From NCBI GenBank assembly GCA_902775475.1, contig CACYME010000029.1:1-46590 (forward strand): 46,590 nt of DNA. Reading direction: 5' to 3'. Origin of the DNA: an uncultured Prevotellaceae bacterium (GTDB lineage Bacteria > Bacteroidota > Bacteroidia > Bacteroidales > Bacteroidaceae). Every line of letters begins with the position of its first letter. The stretch's first letter is position 1. Below, piece after piece: positions 33,113 through 39,947 of the stretch. The position numbers and the translations under genes are program-made. The notes under the pieces were generated by a model. The model was not told the origin of the DNA and did no database searches. It saw only the letters and a program-made list of their open reading frames with translations.

Positions 33113-34297
33113 TCATTTCCTATACCGCCTTTTCAGCCCGAAGTTATAGCCCACGTACATGTTCATCGAGCCGAAAGTGTTGTTGGTGCGGAAGCGCGAC
33201 TTGCGGTAGTTGTTCGTATGGACGATGACGCTCAGTCCGGCATACCAGCGCATGTTGTTATAGACGGCACCGAAGCGGCCCACGCCGTCGAGGTGCACGT
33301 TCTGGAAGTCGAAGCCCAGCATCTTGTTGCCCGCCACCGAGCCCTCGCTCTTCTTGTAGGCCACCTCGGCCTGCAGGCTTGCCGCCAGCAGGAAGTGGCG
33401 ACGGGGCACGTAGTTGTAGGCATAGCCCGCGGAGAGGCTGAAGTCGTGGTAGCTGACATGGCGGAACATCAGGCCCGAGTCGAGGGGCACCGCCAGCGCC
33501 CCCATGCGGTCGTCGACCAGCTGCTGCAGGCGCTCGTGGTCCAGCTCGAGCGAGTTCTTCGTGTAGCCCAGCCCTGCCATCCACGAGCCGCAGCTCACCT
33601 TCTGGATGGTGCTCTGGCTGAAGGCTGCGGGATAGGAGAAACGGCCGTGGTTGAAGATGTAGTAGGCGTTGAAGCCCGTGATGCCCGCCTTCAGTCCGCT
33701 GAAGGGCTGCCCCTCGAGGGGCGCGGTGTCGAGGCCGGGGCCCAGGATGGCGTCGCGCAGCTTGTAGTCGTTGCCCGTGTGGCGGTAGAACAGGTCGATG
33801 CCCACCTGCGAGCTGTAGATGCTCAGGTCGAGCTGCTGCTTGATGCGCTGCAGGTTCACGTTGCCCAGCTCGAAGGTGTAGCCGGCAAAGAACCACTTCC
33901 ACCCCACGAATGGCCCCAGCTTCAGGTTCATGTCGGGCGAGAAGGTGACCGACTGCACGTTGGGTGCTGCGCTGCGCAGGGTGTAGATGTCGTAGGTGTG
34001 GGTGGCCTGCAGCATGACGGTGAAGATGTAGTGCTGCGGCTCGATGAAGGCGGTGTCAAGGCGGTCGAAGCCACGCACGGTCTTCTTAATCTGGGATTTG
34101 AGAATGGAGGTCTGAGATTTGAGGGTTGACTTGAGGCTTGAGGGCTGAGACTTGAGGTCCGGAGCTAGTGAAGCCACCGAGTCGCCAGCCTCGGCATTCA
34201 CGAGCAGCGTGTCGGCCTGTTCCTGAGCCATGAGCGTACGGGAACAGCCGACAGCAATGATCAACAATATGATATAAGCCAGAGCCTTCAATTCCAA
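33113..34297 (-). CDS. DUF4421 outer-membrane protein
   Basis: The protein is about 394 aa. No ATG fits; the TTG at 34297, 22 bases after the oxidoreductase stop, gives a sensible signal peptide (LELKALAYIILLIIAVGC through AQEQ). After a linker the protein alternates beta strands with aromatic ends (FVGWKWFFAGYTFELG, FDFQNVHLDGVGRFGAVYNN) and ends VGYNFGLKRRYRK, as expected for a DUF4421 beta-barrel. Residues about 47-69 are an SLKSQ-type repeat encoded by TTGAG words. Function unknown. Confidence 0.7.
   Translation of the reverse strand: MELKALAYIILLIIAVGCSRTLMAQEQADTLLVNAEAGDSVASLAPDLKSQPSSLKSTLKSQTSILKSQIKKTVRGFDRLDTAFIEPQHYIFTVMLQATHTYDIYTLRSAAPNVQSVTFSPDMNLKLGPFVGWKWFFAGYTFELGNVNLQRIKQQLDLSIYSSQVGIDLFYRHTGNDYKLRDAILGPGLDTAPLEGQPFSGLKAGITGFNAYYIFNHGRFSYPAAFSQSTIQKVSCGSWMAGLGYTKNSLELDHERLQQLVDDRMGALAVPLDSGLMFRHVSYHDFSLSAGYAYNYVPRRHFLLAASLQAEVAYKKSEGSVAGNKMLGFDFQNVHLDGVGRFGAVYNNMRWYAGLSVIVHTNNYRKSRFRTNNTFGSMNMYVGYNFGLKRRYRK
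34091..34160. repeat. TTGAG short-word repeat inside the DUF4421 gene
   Basis: Plus-strand words TTTGAGAATGGAGG, TTTGAGGGTTGAC and TTGAGGCTTGAGGG match the repeat type at 1766-1802. On the coding strand they give LKSQ and SLKS units in the linker after the signal peptide. Confidence 0.6.
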
Positions 34298-34319
34298 AAA
34301 CTTAAATATCAAATCAGCC

Positions 34320-35303
34320 TCACAGCTTCCCCAGTATTCGGTCGAGCACCCAGTTGGTGGGCGTGGCCGAGACGCTGGTGCAGCTGCACACGCCGAAGCC
34401 CTGCAGATGCTCAATGACGCTCTTGATGATGGGGAACTGCACGTAGGAAGGGTTGGGCACCTCGATGAGCTCCGTGCCGTGGCTGGTGTGCAGCTCTATC
34501 GGGGCATAGTTGAACACCGAGAAGGCCATCGACCCCTGCGTGCCGATGATGAGGATGCGGTCGGTGCGGGCACTCTCGTGGGCCACGAAGCTCCACGAGC
34601 CGCTGCCGGGAACGCCGTTCTCGAAGCGGAAGACGGCGCTCACGGAGTCCTCGGCCGAATAGAGGCCTCCGCGGTTGGTGCAGATGCCACGGGCATCGAG
34701 GATGACGCCGAAGATGTGCTGCAGCAGGTCGAGCTGATGGGGCGCCAGGTCGTAGAAATAGCCGCCGCCGCTGATGTCGGGCTGCAGGCGCCAGGGCAGC
34801 GTCTCGGGGTGGGCATAGTCCAGGTTGCGCGGCGGCACGGCAAAGCGCACCTGCACGTTCACCGTCTGCCCTATCAGCCCCTGGTCCACTATCTCCTTCA
34901 CCCGCTGGAAATAGGGCAGGTAGCGGCGATAGTAGGCCACGAAGCAGGGCTGGCCCGTCTGCTCGCTCACGTAGTTGATGCGGGCGCAGTCGTCGTAGGT
35001 CGAGGCCAGCGGTTTCTCCACGTAGACGGGCTTGCCCGCCTTCATGGCCATGATGGCAAAGGTGGCATGGCTCGACGGCGGCGTGGCCACGTAGACGGCG
35101 TTCACCTCGGGGTCGTCAATGAGCTGCTGGGCATCGGTGTACCAGCGGGGCACGCCGTGGCGCCCGGCATAGCTGCGGGCCTTCGCCTCCGTGCGGCTCA
35201 TCACGGCCACCACGCTGCTGCCGTCAACCTGGCTGAAGGCGGGGCCGCTCTTCAGCTCACACACCTCGCCGCAGCCGATAAATCCCCATTTCAGAAGCTT
35301 CAT
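34320..35303 (-). CDS. Gfo/Idh/MocA-family oxidoreductase
   Basis: The protein is 327 aa and cytoplasmic. The Rossmann motif is GFIGCGEV near the N-terminus; YVATPPSSH and the family Lys in VEKPLA follow, then the C-terminal domain (ISGGGYFYDLAPHQLDLL). The family oxidises or reduces sugars and inositols with NAD(P). The frame extends upstream to 35582, but the ATG at 35303 fits the family and the -7 box. Substrate cannot be inferred from neighbours. Confidence 0.9.
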   Translation of the reverse strand: MKLLKWGFIGCGEVCELKSGPAFSQVDGSSVVAVMSRTEAKARSYAGRHGVPRWYTDAQQLIDDPEVNAVYVATPPSSHATFAIMAMKAGKPVYVEKPLASTYDDCARINYVSEQTGQPCFVAYYRRYLPYFQRVKEIVDQGLIGQTVNVQVRFAVPPRNLDYAHPETLPWRLQPDISGGGYFYDLAPHQLDLLQHIFGVILDARGICTNRGGLYSAEDSVSAVFRFENGVPGSGSWSFVAHESARTDRILIIGTQGSMAFSVFNYAPIELHTSHGTELIEVPNPSYVQFPIIKSVIEHLQGFGVCSCTSVSATPTNWVLDRILGKL

Positions 35304-35332
35304 AATATCATCTGCCTTTTCGTTTCGCGCTG

Positions 35333-35340
35333 CAAAGTTA
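35333..35340 (-). promoter_or_regulatory. -7 box for the oxidoreductase unit
   Basis: TAACTTTG on the minus strand, 30 bases from the ATG at 35303; it rules out the longer upstream frame. It probably drives the oxidoreductase, DUF4421 and DUF1460 genes. Confidence 0.6.
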
Positions 35341-35413
35341 CGAAAAGTCGGGAGCAATACAAAGAAACTTATTTCTTTTTTTGCCGAGACGAAGAAACTT
35401 CGCCGATTTTTTC

Positions 35414-36274
35414 TCAGAATCCGCTCGGAATCTTGACGTCGTAGACGGGCACGTCCGTGCCGAAGAGCTGCTGGAACGGCTGGGGCAGGCCCGAGCGCTT
35501 CCACAGCTCCTCGACGATGGTGCCGTCGCCGCGGTCGAACTTCAGCGTGAAGGTGTCGTCGTCCTTCCACGTGATGGTGCACTCGTTGCCATCGCCCTCC
35601 TTGATGCAGTTGGCAGACTTGACCTGCAGCGTTCTGTAGAAGACGGTGGCACCCGAAAGCTGGTGGGTGGCGCAGAAGAGGAAGGCGACGTCGTTCTCGC
35701 CGTAGACCTTGAACAGCGGCGTGCCGGGGGCGTTCAGGATGCGCTCGCCGTCCACAAGGCCGTAGTTGCCTACCAGGCGCCAGCTACCGGCAAAGCGGTG
35801 CGCGGCCTTCTCGTGCTTCAGCTGCAGCATCTCGATGCTTCTCACCATCTGCGGCTCTATGTCCTTGCGGTCGTAGTACTCGGTGATGAACTCGTTCATC
35901 GGGAATACGGCACCCTCGTAGGGCCGCAGGTTGTTGTACCACTTCAGCGTGAAGCGGTCGTCGTAGCCGTCGTAGATGCGGGTGCCCCGTCCGTCCTCGC
36001 CCACCGGCACGTCGCCGGTACAATTGTAAGGGTGCGGCTCGTCCATCCGCATGGTGTAGACGTAGTCCTGCGGCGTGTTCTTGCGCACCATCAGCGTCAC
36101 GGGGACGTAGTCGGTGCTGAGTTTGTACTGCACCATCTCGGGCACGAGGTCGGGCCGTCCGTTCTCGTAGCCTAAGCGTTGCAACTTGAACAGCCCGCGA
36201 GGAGCCACGTTCTGGGCCGTCAGGCCTGTGGCGGCCATCAGCACGACGGCCAGGAGTGTTGTGAGTCTTTTCAT
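35414..36274 (-). CDS. secreted protein of unknown function
   Basis: The protein is 286 aa with a signal peptide (1-20, ending TGLTAQ). Beta-rich segments follow, with AGSWRLVGNY (a lipocalin-like turn) near 170 and repeated charged strands (EGDGNECTITWKDDDTFTLK). I do not recognise the family; a DUF4488-like domain is possible. It is the last gene of the run from the ECF sigma factor, 25 bases after the frameshifted gene, so it may belong to that regulon. Confidence 0.65.
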   Translation of the reverse strand: MKRLTTLLAVVLMAATGLTAQNVAPRGLFKLQRLGYENGRPDLVPEMVQYKLSTDYVPVTLMVRKNTPQDYVYTMRMDEPHPYNCTGDVPVGEDGRGTRIYDGYDDRFTLKWYNNLRPYEGAVFPMNEFITEYYDRKDIEPQMVRSIEMLQLKHEKAAHRFAGSWRLVGNYGLVDGERILNAPGTPLFKVYGENDVAFLFCATHQLSGATVFYRTLQVKSANCIKEGDGNECTITWKDDDTFTLKFDRGDGTIVEELWKRSGLPQPFQQLFGTDVPVYDVKIPSGF

Positions 36275-36298
36275 TTTCTTCGTTGTTTTTATGGTTTG

Positions 36299-37362
36299 TT
36301 ACTTCTTGGTTTTCTTTAGCCGTATGATGGGCGGAAAGTCAATGTCGTCGATGTTGCGAAGCCTCTCGTAGCCTGGACATTCGGCGTAGAAGCGTGTGGC
36401 CTTGCGCGGCACCCAGAAGGAGAAGCGGCCGGCGGAGTCGGTCGGTGCGCCCGCCCCTTATCGGTTTGTCGTCCTGGTCAACGACGGTGCCCGTATAATG
36501 ATTCAGCGTTTGTTGTAGCGCCGGATGCTGGCTGACGTAGGCATCGCTGAGCGTGTCGGGCTTAGTCTTCAGCTCCAGCACCGGGCAGTCGATGTCAAAG
36601 GTCTGTTTCGCTCCATAAATGCTCCATGTGCTTTCATGGGTGACCAGTTCGCCCCGCTGGTAGTAGAACTGCTTGGGTCTGTGGTTGATCAACCGGCATA
36701 GGGAGTCGGGCAGCTGCTGTCCGTTGGTGATGACGACGATGGAGTCGTTGTTCTTGCGGGGCGGCTTGTCGACGACTATCAGACTGGACACCACCTGCTG
36801 GAATGCGTTGCCGATGAGTGAGTCCTTGCGGCTCACATTGCCCGTGGCGACTGCTCCCTTCAGGTCGTTGACCAAGCAGACAAGCGCATTCTTCTCGCGG
36901 TGCGACTTGGCCCGCCGTCCGTCGATGAAGAACTCCCACTTCGTTCCGTCCAGGATTAACACCTCGCGGTCCTCAGCATCGTGGAAGGCCGATGTCCAGA
37001 CAGCCCTCAGCATCCACGCCTGGTCGGCGCTGACGGGGAGCGAGGCGGTTTTCACGGCAGGTGCCACATAGTCCTTCGGACGCTTCCGCAGTACCCACTT
37101 CGAGTACGAGGGCACAGGCCACGGAGTCGTAGGTCAGCGTCCACTCGGTCGAGAACGACGGTATGCACTCCACGCCAAAGGCCGCTCCCTGCGGCATCAG
37201 CAGCCGTGATTTCTCCTGGTCGTAAAGCACAAACTGCGGATTCTCTTTCCGCCACTCCTCATCTTCGCTGTGTACCCAGATGAGCTTACCCTGTGCCAGC
37301 CCTGCCATCGGCAGTAGCGTCAGCGTCGCGGCTATCAGCCATTTTCCTGTTCTGTTCATCAT
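36299..37362 (-). pseudogene. secreted protein gene with two frameshifts
   Basis: It starts MMNRTGKWLIAATLTLLPMA with a good signal peptide. The frame breaks near 37105-37125 (CALVLEVG versus YSKWVLRKRPKDY one frame over) and again near 36455-36465 in a run AGGGGCGGG after GTVVDQDDKPI. The third frame gives DSAGRFSFWVPRKATRFYAE and ends PPIIRLKKTKK with a TAA at 36299. Both shifts go the same way (one extra base each), restoring a protein of about 353 aa with a C-terminal carboxypeptidase-regulatory-like repeat. It is either a recent pseudogene or an assembly error. Confidence 0.7.
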
Positions 37363-37410
37363 TCTCAAGCAATTCGTATAATTCGTAAAATTCGTTGTCT
37401 TATCAAGAAA

Positions 37411-38445
37411 TCACTGTTTCCAGTTCTTCGGTATCCAGTATTCGCCGTCCACTTCGAGTCGCAGGACGTAGAGCGTGCCGTCGCGGTCGAGGTCGGCCAT
37501 GAGGAAGCTCGACTCGGCCACCTCGTTGACCAGTAGCTTGACGGTGTTCCTCACGCCGCTCAGCTTGAAGTGGCGGTCGGTGTACTCCAGCACGCAGCAT
37601 TGCGTCGGGTTCTCGTCCAAGTGGCGGTTGGCAGCGTCGAGCAGCGTGCGGTAGAGGGCGGCGGCTCCCTCGTCGGCCTTGACCACGTAGAGCGTGCCGC
37701 GCGACTCGCTCAGCCCCTTCGACTTGGGCAGCAGGTAGTCCGTATAATAATAGGTGGAGGCTTTGTCCACTGGCTGACCGGCCTCGTGACGGTAGTGTAC
37801 GGGCGTCTTCCGGGCGTTGAGGGTGCTCAGCAGACTGTCCAGGGGGGCCATGACGAAGTGGTAGTAGGTGCCCTGTGCCTCGTTCAGCTGGGTGGCCATG
37901 GCGATGAGGTTGCCGTGGTGCTGCACATAGTCGAACATCACGGCCTCGCGGGCACCAAAGTACATGCGGCGGTTGTTGCCCTGCAGCAGGTTGTAGAAGT
38001 TACGCTCCTGCAGCATGTAGGGGTTGGGGTAGAGGTAGGCGTGCGACTTCTTGAAGTCGTTGTAGTCGTTGGTCCAGGTGCTCGACTGGTCGGCCACGCG
38101 GGACAGGTCGAGCACGTAGTCGTCGTTGTTGCCGTAGCCGCGCAGGGCGATGGAATAGGTGATGGTGTCGTTGCCGTTGCGGTGACACTCGTAGCGGTAG
38201 GACTCCACGGCCTGGCGGGCCAGACTATCGAGATAGACGCAGAGGGTGTTGGCCAGCGGCAGGTCACGGTCGAAGGCCACGTTCCAGCGCCGAGACAGGT
38301 GGTACTTTTCGTTGACGCGTGACACCGACACCTTGGCACCGTGGGCCGCGAAGTGGTCCATCAGTTGGTTCATCCACAGCCCTTGCGCCGACAGTCCCCC
38401 GGCGATGCCTACGAGCAAGATTATGGTCAGTATTCGTTTCATCAT
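37411..38445 (-). CDS. secreted protein next to the anti-sigma factor, unknown
   Basis: The protein is about 344 aa, starting MMKRILTIILLVGIAGGLSAQ with a signal peptide (ATG at 38445; a TTG at 38460 would overlap the anti-sigma gene). The body is mixed alpha/beta with many Tyr/Asn (NDYNDFKKSHAYLYPNPYML) and a C-terminal TLYVLRLEVDGEYW. It begins one base after the anti-sigma stop, so it is part of that operon, perhaps as envelope target or sensor. No recognised domain. Confidence 0.7.
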   Translation of the reverse strand: MMKRILTIILLVGIAGGLSAQGLWMNQLMDHFAAHGAKVSVSRVNEKYHLSRRWNVAFDRDLPLANTLCVYLDSLARQAVESYRYECHRNGNDTITYSIALRGYGNNDDYVLDLSRVADQSSTWTNDYNDFKKSHAYLYPNPYMLQERNFYNLLQGNNRRMYFGAREAVMFDYVQHHGNLIAMATQLNEAQGTYYHFVMAPLDSLLSTLNARKTPVHYRHEAGQPVDKASTYYYTDYLLPKSKGLSESRGTLYVVKADEGAAALYRTLLDAANRHLDENPTQCCVLEYTDRHFKLSGVRNTVKLLVNEVAESSFLMADLDRDGTLYVLRLEVDGEYWIPKNWKQ

Positions 38446-38446
38446 G

Positions 38447-39148
38447 CTATTCGTTTTCAAAGATTTCGTTGTTTACGATGGCCAATGCCGTTCGCAGGTC
38501 CTCGCCCTGCTGCTGCACGGCAGCCATGTCGATGTTGAGCAGGGCAACCGTATTTTCCTCTGCGGCCCCCTCCAACCTCCCCCAACTGGGGGAGGCTTTA
38601 GAAGTTACTCCTGCCGCGGATTTCTGCGCAGCCACTTCCCCCCAGTTGGGGGGATTGAGGGGGGCCGTCTCCTCCAGTTGGAGGGGGCGGGGGGAGGCCT
38701 TTTTCTGCCGTTGCTTTGCCTTCGCTCTGTCAAAGGAGGGCGCATCACTGCGGCCTCCTGATAATCCCGGGAAGGAACTGCTTGTTCCGCTTTTACTAAC
38801 TTTACTAAAATCTGATGTTGGCGCCTCTGCTACGCTCTTTGTGGTGATTCTCTCTGCCACGACGGCTTCCTTCTGCTCCACACGGCCAAGCTGCCACCCC
38901 AGTCCGAGGGTGAGCAGGGCGATGGCAGCAGCGGCGGCCCAGCGCCAGCGAAGCGTCCTGTGCTTAGCCACCACGGGAACGGCGAGGCCCTTCAATCCTC
39001 TGAACATGATGGCGTATGGCCCCCACTTACCGGGGATGTCAGTCTCAGTGCAGAAGTATTCGGCCAGTAGCCGTTCTTCCTGCTCGGTAGCTTCTCCCGC
39101 CATATAGCGGTCGAGCCATTGCTGTATCTGTATGCGGTCTTTCGTCAT
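38447..39148 (-). CDS. anti-sigma factor with repeat-derived insert
   Basis: The protein is 233 aa. The cytoplasmic N-terminus (WLDRYMAGEATEQEERLLAE) has the form of Bacteroidota ECF anti-sigma factors. One membrane segment at about 68-88 (WAAAAAIALLTLGLGW) leads to a periplasmic part. Residues about 150-195, one-fifth of the protein, are encoded by three GC-rich palindromes (LNPPNWGEV, SPSWGRLEGA). It overlaps the sigma gene (ATGA) and would hold the sigma factor at the membrane. The tail ends with VRTALAIVNNEIFENE-like helix sequence. Role is inferred from position and N-terminus. Confidence 0.75.
   Translation of the reverse strand: MTKDRIQIQQWLDRYMAGEATEQEERLLAEYFCTETDIPGKWGPYAIMFRGLKGLAVPVVAKHRTLRWRWAAAAAIALLTLGLGWQLGRVEQKEAVVAERITTKSVAEAPTSDFSKVSKSGTSSSFPGLSGGRSDAPSFDRAKAKQRQKKASPRPLQLEETAPLNPPNWGEVAAQKSAAGVTSKASPSWGRLEGAAEENTVALLNIDMAAVQQQGEDLRTALAIVNNEIFENE
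38564..38700. repeat. three GC-rich palindromes inside the anti-sigma gene
   Basis: CCTCCCCC-AACT-GGGGGAGG (38577-38596), CCCCCC-AGTT-GGGGGG (about 38638-38653) and CCTCC-AGTT-GGAGG (about 38671-38684). Bases 38564-38598 are identical to 42299-42333. The left and right parts are inverted relative to each other. Confidence 0.8.
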
Positions 39149-39642
39149 AGCTGTTGTTTGATGAGTTCAAGTAGTCTTTTCCTTGCTTTCGAGAGTGTGC
39201 CTCGAACCGATGATTCTGTTGTGCCGAGGATGTCGGCGATTTCAGTAAAGCTGCGCTCCTCGGTGTTCCGCATCCGGAGCATCGCCTGCCAGCCGTAGGG
39301 CAGTCGGCTCATGGCTTGCTCGAAGATGTCGCCCGTCTCGGCGCTCTCCATTTGCTGGAGCGGGGTGCCGTCGGCCTCGTAGTCGTGCCAGCCTAATAGT
39401 TGCAGCAGGGGGGGCCGTCGTTTCTGCCGTCGGCGGTTCTGGGCCAGGTTGCGGGCCGTCGTTGCCGCATAGGCCATCAGCCGCTCCTTGTCGCCGTCCA
39501 GTTCGTCCAGCCGTTCCCACATCCTGAGCATCGTCTCCTGCGCCACGTCCTCGGCCTCGTCGCTGCCGACCATCGTCGCCACAGCGCCCACGGCTCGCCG
39601 CCGCAGTTCTGTCGCCCAGGATATGTACGTCTGTCTGTCCAT
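39145..39642 (-). CDS. ECF-type RNA polymerase sigma factor
   Basis: The protein is 165 aa. Region 2 is DEAEDVAQETMLRMWERLDE followed by AYAATTARNLAQNRRR; region 4 is LPYGWQAMLRMRNTEERSFT and TTESSVRGTLSKARKRLLE. It is the first gene of an operon with the anti-sigma factor and the secreted proteins at 37411, 36299 and possibly 35414. A TAnnTTTG box upstream suggests housekeeping transcription. Confidence 0.93.
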   Translation of the reverse strand: MDRQTYISWATELRRRAVGAVATMVGSDEAEDVAQETMLRMWERLDELDGDKERLMAYAATTARNLAQNRRRQKRRPPLLQLLGWHDYEADGTPLQQMESAETGDIFEQAMSRLPYGWQAMLRMRNTEERSFTEIADILGTTESSVRGTLSKARKRLLELIKQQL

Positions 39643-39679
39643 CTGCTACTATATACACCAAAGTTTGCGAAATGCTACG

Positions 39680-39687
39680 CAAAGGTA
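39680..39687 (-). promoter_or_regulatory. -7 box for the ECF sigma operon
   Basis: TACCTTTG on the minus strand, about 38 bases upstream of the ATG. Confidence 0.55.
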
Positions 39688-39689
39688 AC

Positions 39690-39947
39690 TTTTTTTTATG
39701 ATAATCCGCAATTATACACTTGTTATCATAAAAACAGTTTCAAAATTACCTAAAAAAAAGTTCGAACTGAACGGTTACCCCACGTTTTTTATGAACTTAC
39801 CGCAAGCGGTACAGCGTTTTTTTCGAACAGTTCGGTTGCCACAGTGAGACGGATAGGCATAGGGTCAATCGTACAGCTCGAAAAAATTCCCACGCTGGGA
39901 ATAATTTCGACCCGTTGCGGTTTGTTCCCGCGCAAGTCCACTTTTTC
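39690..39947. other. non-coding region upstream of the ECF operon with direct repeats
   Basis: TTCGAACTGAACGGTTACC (39761-39779) recurs in related form at 39822-39840 (TTCGAACAGTTCGGTTGCC). Between them lies ACCGCAAGCGGT. Segments 39786-39810 and 39861-39884 match 12996-13020 and 13035-13057. No gene is seen. Confidence 0.5.

Noticed and set aside
34091-34160. CRISPR array or tandem repeat with spacers
   Set aside because: Words are short, degenerate and contiguous, without unique spacers; they are coding here.
34320-35582. Longer N-terminus for the oxidoreductase
   Set aside because: The extra 93 residues are Arg/His-rich and lie upstream of the -7 box at 35333.
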